64,000 bases of DNA, taken from contig NZ_CP073581.1 of NCBI RefSeq assembly GCF_018200035.1, positions 306,501-370,500 on the forward strand, in the 5' to 3' direction. Origin of the DNA: Sulfitobacter albidus (lineage in GTDB: Bacteria > Pseudomonadota > Alphaproteobacteria > Rhodobacterales > Rhodobacteraceae). How positions within the stretch are numbered: the stretch's first letter is position 1; every line of letters starts with the position of its first letter. Position numbers and translations under genes: made by a program. Under the pieces are notes generated by a model that saw nothing but the letters and a program-made list of their open reading frames with translations, made no database searches and was not told where the DNA came from. Positions 16,117 to 25,400 of this stretch are shown here, in pieces.

Positions 16117-17261
16117 GGCCGCACCGTCAGGTCAGCACGGGCGGAGCCTGCTTCTGCCGTTGCCGATCCGCTCGACACGCGCAGACCTTCGGCACCCAGC
16201 CCTGCCTCGGCGCGTTGCAGCGCGTCAAGATCGGGCGCCTCCAACGTGATGCGCAGCGCCTCCGGCGACCAGGTCAGTTGGCGGAACGTCACCGCGTCGG
16301 GCAGCGCCGCCAGCGTGGTCGAGACGCGGTGCATTACCGGCAGAAACGCTGAGCCGCGGATCGGCTCGTTCATCGCCGCCAGCCTGCGCTGGATCAGGGC
16401 GGGAGGTTGGTCTGCGTCGGCGTCGGGCAGTTGCGCGGTGAGGGCGCTTTGCGCGCGGGCCTGCAAGCTGTCGGCGATGGTGCGCTGCGCGGCCGCGTCC
16501 GCCGCCGCAAGGCCAAGGTGGCCGATCGCGCCGATCACGCTGGCGGCGGCCAGCCATTTCAGCGGGCGCGCCAGCCCGCGGGCGGGCCGAAAGGCCCCCT
16601 GACGCAGGTCGGTCAGATCCTGTACGCGGGGCGGCGCCGGCAGGGCGCTACCGCTGTGTTGCGCGCCGATGCTGCGGGGCAAGGGATCGCCAAAGCTTTG
16701 CACATCGGGTGTGCCTGCCAGATGCCATAGCGTCGGGAGCATGTCGGTCCTAGCGGCAAAGCCGCTGCCGTCGGATCCGCGTACCAGCGCGCGCCCTGCG
16801 TGGGCATAGCAAATCCATTGCGCCCCGCCCTCCGCGCTAAAGCCGGGGCGCGGCACAAGGAGCTGTTCCGGTACGATTTCGCGACCGGGAAGCGCATCGC
16901 GATAGCGGTGCATCACCTCCGTCGCAACTGCCGCGGCAAGTATTTCGCCCGGCGCGCCGCCTTCTCCGCACAGCGCGACATGCGTGGTGCTCAGTGCCTG
17001 CCCCAGTTCGCCCTCGATGGCGAAAGGCAAGGCCGCGGCGCGCTGACGGGCGGCGCGCACCGGGAGGCTCAGCACATGCAGGCTGACCAGTTCGGCGGGG
17101 ATCACGACGATTGTGTTACGTAGGGAAGGCGGGACCAACGCCTCGAATGCGACCGGCTCTGCGTCAGATTGCAGGGGGTGGGCCACGTCTTCCGGGGCCG
17201 GTGCAGGGGGCGCGACCGGGGGTTTAATTGCCTGATTTATTGAGGTATTTTCGTTATTCAC
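16113..17261 (-). CDS. gspL: T2SS inner-membrane protein GspL
   Basis: A protein of about 382 residues with an actin-like cytoplasmic domain, one transmembrane segment (about 235-255 of the full reading, WLAAASVIGAIGHLGLAA) and a periplasmic domain homologous to GspM. It recruits GspE to the membrane. The start is uncertain: an ATG at 17345 adds 28 residues with no family character that overlap the gspG promoter region, so the GTG at 17261 is preferred. The N-terminus is Pro/Ala rich (KPPVAPPAPAP). Confidence 0.85.
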   Translation of the reverse strand: MNNENTSINQAIKPPVAPPAPAPEDVAHPLQSDAEPVAFEALVPPSLRNTIVVIPAELVSLHVLSLPVRAARQRAAALPFAIEGELGQALSTTHVALCGEGGAPGEILAAAVATEVMHRYRDALPGREIVPEQLLVPRPGFSAEGGAQWICYAHAGRALVRGSDGSGFAARTDMLPTLWHLAGTPDVQSFGDPLPRSIGAQHSGSALPAPPRVQDLTDLRQGAFRPARGLARPLKWLAAASVIGAIGHLGLAAADAAAQRTIADSLQARAQSALTAQLPDADADQPPALIQRRLAAMNEPIRGSAFLPVMHRVSTTLAALPDAVTFRQLTWSPEALRITLEAPDLDALQRAEAGLGAEGLRVSSGSATAEAGSARADLTVRP

Positions 17262-17363
17262 GGGCTTGCTCTGGCGCCTTGTTTGATGCACTATGGTCGG
17301 TGGGTTCCTCCGGTTGTGGATACGCTCGCACAAAACACACGGCACGACTAGGAGTTGAGTTTC
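17262..17363. promoter_or_regulatory. Divergent T2SS promoter region (gspL / gspG)
   Basis: About 100 bp between the divergent gspLMEF and gspGHICD operons must contain both promoters. No strong -10/-35 pair was found; TTGCTC-N17-CACTAT on the plus strand is the best and is weak. TAGGAG at 17349-17354 is the gspG ribosome binding site. Confidence 0.35.
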
Positions 17364-17843
17364 ATGACGGTCAAGAATTCAGAGAACCGCAAGCATCCCG
17401 CGCGGCGTGATCCGGAAGCCGGTGTCACGCTGATCGAGATGATGGTGGTTCTAGTCATCATCGCGGTTGTCGCCGCGATGGTTGTCCCAAATGTCATTGG
17501 CCGCCCGGATGAGGCGCGCGTCACCGTGGCGCGTACCGATCTGCGCACGATTGCAGGCGCGCTCGAGATCTACCGCCTGGACAATCGCACCTATCCAAGC
17601 ACCGCGCAGGGTCTTGCGGCGCTGGTGCAGCGCCCCACCGTACCGCCGGAGCCTGTGAACTGGGCCAGCGGCGGTTATCTGAGCGTGATGCCACAGGACC
17701 CATGGGGCGCGCCCTATGTCTACCAGTCGCCGGGGCAGACGGGGCCATTCGATCTGACGACGCTCGGCGCCGACGGGCAACCCGGGGGCGAGGGAGTGAA
17801 TGCCGACATCACCCATGGTACAGTGCAGGCCAACAATGGCTGA
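17364..17843 (+). CDS. gspG: T2SS major pseudopilin GspG
   Basis: A 159-residue major pseudopilin forming the pseudopilus fibre. Leader ends PEAG, then VTLIEMMVVLVIIAVVAAMVVPN with Glu at +5. C-terminal features are typical of GspG: NRTYPSTAQGLAALV, DPWGAPYVYQSPG and LGADGQPGGEGVNADI, the last forming the calcium site. The ATG at 17364 with TAGGAG 9 bases upstream is preferred over the TTG at 17355. First gene of gspGHICD. Confidence 0.95.
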   Translation: MTVKNSENRKHPARRDPEAGVTLIEMMVVLVIIAVVAAMVVPNVIGRPDEARVTVARTDLRTIAGALEIYRLDNRTYPSTAQGLAALVQRPTVPPEPVNWASGGYLSVMPQDPWGAPYVYQSPGQTGPFDLTTLGADGQPGGEGVNADITHGTVQANNG

Positions 17844-18306
17844 GACGCGGCGCGGCGACAGCGGCGTGACCCTGATCGAAACGCTCGTGGTTCTGGTGCT
17901 TGTTGCGGTGGCGGCGGGTATCGTGACGCTGTCGCTTCCCGGAACCGCGCCGCCACGCGCGGTCGCACAGGAGGCTGACCTGCTTGGCAAACGGCTCAAC
18001 CTTGCGGCTGAACGGAGCCTGACCACCGGCCAGACCCTGCGCATGGCGTGGGGCGATGGCAGCTACGGCTTTTCGGTTTGGGACGGGGCGGCGTGGACCC
18101 CTGCCACAGCACAATCATTGGCCGGACCGCACCGGATCGAGAGCGGGCTGATCCTTGACGATCCGGACGGTGCGCGCAGCGGTGAGATCCGAATTACCGC
18201 TGATCTGATGCCCGACGCCGAAGGGCCGCGCGTGCTGCGCATCGGCAATGGGGCGCTGCGGCACGCGGTCACCTTTGACGGCGCCCGCGCGTCGGTCGCA
18301 CCATGA
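17836..18306 (+). CDS. gspH: T2SS minor pseudopilin GspH
   Basis: A 156-residue pseudopilin with prepilin site SGVTLIETLVVLVLVAVAAG (Glu at +5). The periplasmic domain contains the GspH-type segment DLLGKRLNLAAERSLTTGQTLRMAWGDGSYGF. The ATG at 17836 overlaps the end of gspG by 8 nt; an in-frame ATG at 17800 lies deep inside gspG and is unlikely. Stop overlaps gspI (ATGA). Confidence 0.88.
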   Translation: MAETRRGDSGVTLIETLVVLVLVAVAAGIVTLSLPGTAPPRAVAQEADLLGKRLNLAAERSLTTGQTLRMAWGDGSYGFSVWDGAAWTPATAQSLAGPHRIESGLILDDPDGARSGEIRITADLMPDAEGPRVLRIGNGALRHAVTFDGARASVAP

Positions 18307-18683
18307 ACGCACGACGCCAAAGCGACGCAGGCTTTACGCTGATCGAGACGCTTGTGGCGCTGACGGTTCTGGCCGTGGGGGCAATGACGCTGCTGACCGG
18401 GGTGGAGCGGCACGCGAGCGCAACCGGGATGCTTGCCGATAGGGTCGTTGCCCGCTGGGTGGCTGAAAACGCGCTCGCGGCAACGACGCTCGGGCTGGAT
18501 GTTGCGCCCCGTTGGCGCAGCGCCATGGGCGTCGATTGGGCAGTGCAGCTGGATGCGCGACCTTTGCCGGGCAGCGGGCTGAGTGCCATCACCGCGCGGG
18601 TGGCCGACGCAGCGGCGGGGCCGGGGGCGACGCTGGTAACGCTCACCGGCTATACGGCGCTGCCTGACGGGGCGGTGCGATGA
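18303..18683 (+). CDS. gspI: T2SS minor pseudopilin GspI
   Basis: A 126-residue pseudopilin: DAGFTLIETLVALTVLAVGAM with Glu at +5, then the GspI hallmark ADRVVARWVAENALA. Initiates the pseudopilus tip with GspJ and GspK. Four-nt overlaps with gspH and gspC. Confidence 0.9.
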   Translation: MNARRQSDAGFTLIETLVALTVLAVGAMTLLTGVERHASATGMLADRVVARWVAENALAATTLGLDVAPRWRSAMGVDWAVQLDARPLPGSGLSAITARVADAAAGPGATLVTLTGYTALPDGAVR

Positions 18684-19570
18684 CCGCGGCGCGCCTGTGG
18701 ACGCTGACGGCGCTGTTGGTCGTGGCGCTGATCGCCTCGTTGATGTTTGCGGGCGCGCGGCTGATCTGGCATGCGCAGGGGCATACGTCGGTTTTGCCGC
18801 AGGAATTGCCGCCCATCGGCGCCGCCCCGCAGGAGACCGCGCCGCGCGACACCGCCGCGATTGCGGCACTTGCCCCCTTTGGCCAAGCCGCAGCACCCGA
18901 CGCTGTCGCGCGCCCCGCGCAGCAAAGCCGGATCAGCGCCACGCTGCGCGGCGTTCTGGTGGATCCCGACCCGGCGGCCTCACGCGCGTTCCTGCTGGTT
19001 GCCGGTCAGACGGCGGTCTATCGGTTGGGCGATGCGGTTTCGGGCGCTGAACTGGTGGCGATCAATACCGATACGGTGACCCTGAAGGCAGGTGATGATC
19101 TGGTGATCGTCGGGTTCGACGGTGTCGTGGACGGCGATGCGGGTACGGGCACGGCCCTGACCGCCGCGCCGCAGGTGGATGAGGCGCCGGATGATCCCTT
19201 CGCGCGGCTGGCGGCGGCGATCGTGCCGGGGCAGGGCTCCATCGACCTGCGCGACGCGCCCCCGCCCGAGACGACCGAGGAATATATCGCCTTCTGGCGG
19301 GAGCGGATTACACAAAACCCTCAGGCCGCTATGGATACCGTCGGCCTCGAACTGGTGGAAAATGGTTACAGGGTAAAGACCGATCCGAACATCGGGGTGA
19401 GTTTGGCTGGGCTACGTGCGGGGGATGTGGTAACCCGGCTCAACGGGCAGACGCTCGGCGATCTCAAGAATGACAGGCTGCTCTACGATGAGGTAGCGGC
19501 GTCCGGGATCGCCCGGTTGGAAGTGGTACGGGACGGGAAGGCGCTCTTGCTGACCTTCCCGCTGAGGTAA
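18680..19570 (+). CDS. gspC: T2SS inner-membrane protein GspC
   Basis: A 296-residue protein linking the inner-membrane platform to the secretin. One transmembrane segment (about 7-29), homology region domain (about 75-155, with LRGVLVDPDPAASRAFLLV and VYRLGDAVSGAELVAI), and a C-terminal PDZ domain (about 205-296, with GLRAGDVVTRLNGQTLGD). Located directly before the secretin gene gspD. Confidence 0.9.
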   Translation: MTAARLWTLTALLVVALIASLMFAGARLIWHAQGHTSVLPQELPPIGAAPQETAPRDTAAIAALAPFGQAAAPDAVARPAQQSRISATLRGVLVDPDPAASRAFLLVAGQTAVYRLGDAVSGAELVAINTDTVTLKAGDDLVIVGFDGVVDGDAGTGTALTAAPQVDEAPDDPFARLAAAIVPGQGSIDLRDAPPPETTEEYIAFWRERITQNPQAAMDTVGLELVENGYRVKTDPNIGVSLAGLRAGDVVTRLNGQTLGDLKNDRLLYDEVAASGIARLEVVRDGKALLLTFPLR

Positions 19571-19590
19571 TGAGCAGGGGAGGGCACCGC

Positions 19591-21510
19591 ATGGGCAGGC
19601 TTGTCAGCATCGCGCTGGTGCTTTTGATGTGGCTGCCGACGGGTGCGTCGGCGCAGGGCGTCGCCCTGAACGACAGCGATCCCGTCTTTACGATCAATCT
19701 GCGCGACGCGGAAATCTCTGTCCTGGCAGAGCAGGTGTCGGAGATTACGGAACGTACGCTTGTCATCAATCCGGGTCTTTCGGGCAACGTCAGCGTCATT
19801 TCGGCCAAACCGCTGACGCAAGCGGGGGTGTGGTCGCTGTTCCAGTCCATGCTGCGCGTGCGCGGTTTCGTGGCGGTCGAAGCCGGTGTCATCTGGGAAG
19901 TCGTGCCGGAAGGCGAATCCGTGACAAAGGCGGGTACGATCCCGCCCGGCGGCCGCGCGGGCGATCAGGATGTCATCACCAAGCTTGTGCCGCTGGACCG
20001 TCTGCCCTCCTCTGAGGCGGTGCGCGTGTTGCGCCCCCTGGTGGCGCAGACCGGTTTCATCGAGGCGCTGAGCGATCCGAACGCGATCATCATCACCGAT
20101 ACACAGGCGAACGTCGACCGCATCGTCAACATCGCACGCACATTTGATCTGCCCGAACAGGACCGCACCGAAGTCGTGCGTTTTGCCTTTGCCGATGCGC
20201 AGACCGTGGCGCAGGCAATGTCGGAGGTGCTGGGCACATCTGGCACGGGTGCGCGGATTTCGGTCGATGCGGCGTCCAACGTGCTGCTGGTGCGCGGCAC
20301 GGAAAGCGACATCAGCCAGATACGCCAGCTCGCCCGCGATCTGGACGTGGCGCCACGGACGTCGCCACAGGCGCAAAAGCGCACCCATATCTACGGGCTG
20401 CAATTTGCGGATGCCGAGGTTGTCGCCGAAATCGTCGCCAACACGCTTCAGGGCGGCACCGATATCACCAATCCTGTTGCCGAGGATGTAGAGGGGCAGG
20501 CACCAGCGGCCTCCGGACCGGCGCCCGAGGTTTCCGTGCAGGCCTCGACAGAGACGAATTCCATCGTGATCCGGGGGACCAACAGTCAGATCCAGGAAGC
20601 CTCCAGCCTGATTGCCGCGCTCGACCAGCGTCCGCGTCAGGTGATGATCGAAGCCGCCATCGTCGAGGTGTCCGGCGAGGTGGCCGAGCGTCTGGGCGTG
20701 CAACTGGGCATCGCCGATCAGATCCCCAGCGGCGGTATCGCGTCGACAAGTTTCAGCAACGGCGGTGCCTCACTGGGGAACGTGCTGGCCGCGCTGGGGG
20801 TCAATCAGGCGTCTGGGCTCGCCAGCGGTCTCACGCTGGGCGGCGCCGTCGATAATTTTGGCATCCTTGTGCAGGCGCTTTCGCAATCGACGCAAGCCAA
20901 TCTGCTGTCCACGCCGTCGATTACCACCACCGACAACAAGCCCGCCACCATCGTTGTCGGTCAGAATGTGCCGTTCCGCACGGGGTCCTTTGCCACGGAT
21001 GGCAACACCGCCACCCCCTTCACCACGATCGAGCGGCGCGATGTGGGCATCACGATGCAGGTGCTGCCGCGCGTGACCAAGAACGGTATCGTGCGTCTGG
21101 ATATCGCGCAGGAGGTGTCGAGCCTGGTGAACGCCAATGTCGAGGGCGCCGCAGATCTGATCACCAACCGCCGCGTGATTGAAACCACGGTGCAGGCGCA
21201 GGATGGGGGTACGGTTGTGCTGGGCGGTCTGATCACCGACGACAACCGCTCGGTCGAGGGCAAGGTGCCGGGGCTTGGCGATGCACCATTGATCGGCGGG
21301 CTGTTCCGGTCACGGGCGAAGGATCAGACGCGGCGCACCCTCTTCGTGTTCCTGCGGCCCACGGTTATCGACACCCAGCACAAGGCAAAAGCCGTGGCGC
21401 AACGCCAGTTCCAGCGCCTGCGCAAGGCCGACGCCGCAGAGCCCCCGCGCAGCCTGCTCAAGGAGCGTAAGGTCAACCGCCTGCCGCTCGAGATCAACGG
21501 CCTTTACTGA
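19591..21510 (+). CDS. gspD: T2SS outer-membrane secretin GspD
   Basis: A 639-residue secretin. Signal peptide about residues 1-23 (MGRLVSIALVLLMWLPTGASA-Q). Order: N0 domain (FTINLRDAEISVLAEQVS), N1-N3 repeats, then the secretin core with VPFRTGSF, TIERRDVGITMQVLPRV and the RTLFVFLRPTVI end. No lipobox. The ATG at 19591 has a strong GGGGAGGG just upstream and puts the signal peptide at the N-terminus; an ATG at 19570 overlapping the gspC stop is the alternative. Last gene of the plus-strand T2SS operon. Confidence 0.95.
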   Translation: MGRLVSIALVLLMWLPTGASAQGVALNDSDPVFTINLRDAEISVLAEQVSEITERTLVINPGLSGNVSVISAKPLTQAGVWSLFQSMLRVRGFVAVEAGVIWEVVPEGESVTKAGTIPPGGRAGDQDVITKLVPLDRLPSSEAVRVLRPLVAQTGFIEALSDPNAIIITDTQANVDRIVNIARTFDLPEQDRTEVVRFAFADAQTVAQAMSEVLGTSGTGARISVDAASNVLLVRGTESDISQIRQLARDLDVAPRTSPQAQKRTHIYGLQFADAEVVAEIVANTLQGGTDITNPVAEDVEGQAPAASGPAPEVSVQASTETNSIVIRGTNSQIQEASSLIAALDQRPRQVMIEAAIVEVSGEVAERLGVQLGIADQIPSGGIASTSFSNGGASLGNVLAALGVNQASGLASGLTLGGAVDNFGILVQALSQSTQANLLSTPSITTTDNKPATIVVGQNVPFRTGSFATDGNTATPFTTIERRDVGITMQVLPRVTKNGIVRLDIAQEVSSLVNANVEGAADLITNRRVIETTVQAQDGGTVVLGGLITDDNRSVEGKVPGLGDAPLIGGLFRSRAKDQTRRTLFVFLRPTVIDTQHKAKAVAQRQFQRLRKADAAEPPRSLLKERKVNRLPLEINGLY

Positions 21511-22322
21511 GCGTCGGGCACGCGGAACGTGAGCGACGCCCAGAGCGATTCCCAAACGGCACCCTTGGTTTCGATCACCAGCGCGCGGGCGGGTTCGCGC
21601 AGCACGACGGTATCCACCAGATAGGCCGCGCCCGGCTCTGCTGCGAAGGCGACGATCCCCTCCGCCGATGTGACCGCGCTGCGTTCCGCGACGGTGCCAT
21701 CCGTACCGCGCACAAAAACCGTAACCTTGTTGCCCGCCAGCGGCACATCGCGGTAGAGCGCCTGAAACCGCAGATCCGGGCCCGAATGGGTATAGGGGTT
21801 ATCGAGCGCGACAAGCTCAAGCTCGAGCCCGCGCGGCGTATCCTCGCCCGCCCCGTCACCCACCGCGACAAGCGATTTGGCAAAGCGCATATAGGCTTCC
21901 TTGATCGGCGATTTTGGCAGGTCGCGCTCGGCGTGGGCGGCGAGGGTCTGCTCGTAGCCCTTCGAGGTCACGAAACCCGCGAATTTCTCGTACTCACGGT
22001 AGGTAATCGTGCTGTATGTCGATTGATAGATCAGCGTCATCAGACCTGCCTCGGCCTGAGCGGCGGTAAAGGCGGGCCGGTCACCAAGGCGCCCGGTCAG
22101 CGGGGTCGTCTGCGCTCCGCTGCGTTGCTCCGCCAGAACGGTGCTGCGGTCGTTCCACGGCAGCTTGTTGCCAACGAACTCCTCACCGTTGATGCGATGG
22201 GCCTGTACCTGCGCCCCGACCTCCACCTGCCACTCAAGCGGTTCGATCCAGACTTCATGGGCCTGCGCCGCGCTGAGGCCAAGCAAAACAAAAAGCGGAG
22301 CGAGGAGGTGGCGATAGGGCAT
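21504..22322 (-). CDS. DUF4198-type periplasmic protein
   Basis: A 272-residue exported protein with signal peptide MPYRHLLAPLFVLLGLSAAQA-HE. The mature protein begins HEVWIEP, the usual opening of DUF4198 proteins, and ends with a domain (SLWASLTFRVPD) as in that family. His, Glu and Trp near the new N-terminus suggest metal binding as proposed for nickel/cobalt-linked members, but that is family inference. It is convergent with gspD (7-nt overlap) and not in its operon; a link to secretion is not shown. Confidence 0.75.
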   Translation of the reverse strand: MPYRHLLAPLFVLLGLSAAQAHEVWIEPLEWQVEVGAQVQAHRINGEEFVGNKLPWNDRSTVLAEQRSGAQTTPLTGRLGDRPAFTAAQAEAGLMTLIYQSTYSTITYREYEKFAGFVTSKGYEQTLAAHAERDLPKSPIKEAYMRFAKSLVAVGDGAGEDTPRGLELELVALDNPYTHSGPDLRFQALYRDVPLAGNKVTVFVRGTDGTVAERSAVTSAEGIVAFAAEPGAAYLVDTVVLREPARALVIETKGAVWESLWASLTFRVPDAQ

Positions 22323-22412
22323 GGGAGCAATCCTTGAGAAGGGGGCGGGCCGGGTTTGATTGAGTTACGAGCGCCGCGCGGCAAAGGTTTCACGCGGGCC
22401 GTGTGGCGCGGT

Positions 22413-25400
22413 CTAACCAAACAGGTATTTTGCAATCTGGTCTACCGCCGGTGCCTGCAAAATGGAGTAGTGATCCGAAGGCAGCGACACGCTGTAGCGC
22501 GGCACTTCGAGCAGGGACCGCCAGCGGTCAAGATGCGCGTGCGCGTCCACGGGGGTGACCAACAAACCCGCAGCCGCGGTATCGGCGACAAAGACGCTGG
22601 CCTGCGTGCGGCGCAGACACCGGGGCCGGTGGGTCTGCATCGCCTGCATGTTCAGCGCGCAGCAGGTCACCAGCCGGTCAAGCTGGTTTTGCAGTTCGGG
22701 CGCGATCTGCGTCTCCAGCGGTCGGCCGGGTCGCGCAGCGGAAGACAGGCGCGGCGCCAGCTCAAACAGAAACGCATCCTGGATTTCCGCGCGGTCGATG
22801 CGACCGATCCGTTCTCCGCTGTCGGGATCCGGCGGATCAATCATCGCGACATGTGCGACACAGGTGCCGTCGGCCTCGGCCTGCACCGCCATTTCCTGCG
22901 CCAGCCAACCGCCGTAGGACCAGCCGACAAGCTCGACCGACGCGATATCTGTGCCCAATTGCTCTTTGAGTGCTGCCAGATAGGCGGCAGCCTGCGACGC
23001 GAGCGGTTGGGCGCCGGGATCCATCGCCCGCAGTTTTGGGTCGGCGATGGCAAGCACGGTCACATCGGGCGCGATCCGTTGCAAAAGCGGCTTGTAGCAT
23101 GCCGTCTCTCCCCCTACCGGATGCACAAAGCAGACAATGCGCCCAGAGGCCCCCGCGCGCCAGCGCTCGACCGTAACCGGGGGCAGCGCTGCGGGGGGTG
23201 GCCTGTCGTCTGCGATGCGGCGCAGCACGTCGGCGACGGTCCGTTCCTCGGAAAAATCATTGACGCTGAGGGGCGTGCCAAACTCCGCGTCAATGTTTTC
23301 AATCAGGTCGATGGCGTGCAGGGAATCGATACAAAGCGCCAGCATCGTGTCGTCCGCCGCGACGTCCGAGACGCCAAGCGTGCGCGCAAAAACGGCGCGC
23401 AGCGTGTCGATGGGCGCGGCTGTGGGGCTGACCGGCTGCATCAGTTCTGCGAGATCTGCAATGGACGCGTCCGGCGCGATCGCCGAAAGGTCGGGCACGG
23501 TGTCAAACTGTGCCCGCAGACTTTCCAGCAGGTCGATCATCATGAGTGAATCGACACCGATATCCGCCATCGCGATATCGATGTCCGGATTTTCGATATC
23601 CAGCAAATCCGCAACCGTTGCCACAATCAGATCCAGCGGGCTTTGCCGCGCAGCCGACGCCCGTGCGGCGATCGGGGCGGGGGCGTAGAATTGCCGCGCC
23701 TCCGTCAGATCCAGCGTCGAGATCAGCACTTGCGGGCACCCGTGCCGCAGCGCTTGAACGAAGGTCGCGCGGCCCTCTTCGTCCGTCAGACCCACCTCAA
23801 GATGTGCCCGGTGCTGCGCATCCCTTGCAAGGGCGTTAACGGCCATCCCGCTTTGCGACCAGATGTCCCAATTCAGGGTCAGTCGGCGGACCTCGGGCGC
23901 CTGCGGATCGTCGTAATGCGCCATCGCGTCGAGCAGTCCGTTGACAGCGGCGTAATCAAGCTGCCCGTTGCCGCCCATCTCGGCGGCCATGGAAGAGCAG
24001 TAGATCACCCGCTGCGGTTGGAGTTCGCGCAGCAACGTCTCGACGTGGGCCGCGCCGTCGATCTTGACGCGGTTGCGGGCGCGCATCTGTGCCGCATCGC
24101 GGGAGGCTGTGGGCGCGTAGCTGCCGACACCGGCGGCAAATATCACTGTATCGACGGGGCTATCGAAGGCGGGCCAGACAACGCGGTCCGCACACAGATC
24201 GAGCGCATGCAGCGTGATGCTATCCGAGAACGCGGAAAGATTGGTGGGCAGTTTGGGATCACGTGCGAGAATGTCGATCCGCGACGTCCCCGCGCCGAGC
24301 AGCGCCTTGCATATATTGCGCCCGATCCCGCCGGTGCCGCCGATAACCACGGCGCGACGCGGCAGGGTGGTCGGCTGTGTGACCCGAGGCAGCGGTGCGC
24401 GTCGGCGTTCCCAAAGCTGTCCGTGGGCAAATGCGCTGCGTCCTTCCGGGAGCGTGGGCGCGTGCAGACAGTCGGGCAGCCGGTCACGGGTTCCGGGCTG
24501 TAGGTCCAACCAATGGACGGGCAGACCTGTCTCGGTCGGCAGGACTTCGCAAGGCCCGCAGAGCAGGTTGGTGAGCGGATGCGTCATGCGCCCGGTCGCA
24601 GCCGAAGCCCCTCCTTGCGACAGGTGGATCAAGCGGACCTCATCCCGTTCAAGCCCACGCGCCAGCGCCACAAGCCCCGGCATCACATCCAGACAGGCAA
24701 GCTGCGCAAACGCGCGGTCCGCGCCAGCGATGCCCGCGCCGATTTCGAGCGGTAGCGCGTTGAGGATGTCGATCCGCCCGGGCAGTTTTTGCGCCACGAT
24801 CTGCCGGGCGATGTCGGTCAGATCCTGCGCCTGCGCTGTCGTGCGGAAATGATCGTCTGAAAGACGTGCGGCTGTTTCCGAGATCTCGAGCGTGATGACG
24901 CGGACATAGCCGCGCAGCTTTGACAGATCGGTTGCCGGGTCGCGCAGAACGATCGCCACGGCAGCGGTGTCCGGTGGTGCGGTCGGCGGACCGAGCGGCG
25001 CCCAGAAAGGTTGCAAAAACCACTCCGCCGGATCGCGCCGACCCGAGCCGTGCGCCGGAGCGGGCGTCGCAGGGCGGCGTTTGAAATCAAACGGGGCGAT
25101 ATCGAACGGGTAGACCGGAAAGCCAAAGGGCGCGGGGGAGGCGGGCGCAGGTTCCCGCGCGCCGCGGCCGTCCAGCCATTTCTGACAGAGCCGCGCGGCG
25201 GCGTTCGATTCTTTCGGTGGCGTCTGGTCGTCGATGCTGCGCAGCCGGGCCACGGCGTCGTCCACATCGGTCCAGACAAAGGCGGCGCGGCAGGCGCGCA
25301 GGGGCGCCCCGAACCTCAGGAACTGCATCGCCCCGGCGGCGCGTTCGGGGAAGGTATCGAGGTAATCGGCAATCTGCCCGGCCCAGCGGCGCAGGGTTTT

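Noticed and set aside
17262..17345. N-terminal extension of GspL to an ATG at 17345
   Set aside because: The extra residues have no GspL character and would leave little room for the divergent promoters.
22323..22412. Terminator at the end of the NRPS operon
   Set aside because: The 90 bp has GC-rich inverted segments but no stem followed by a T run on the minus strand.
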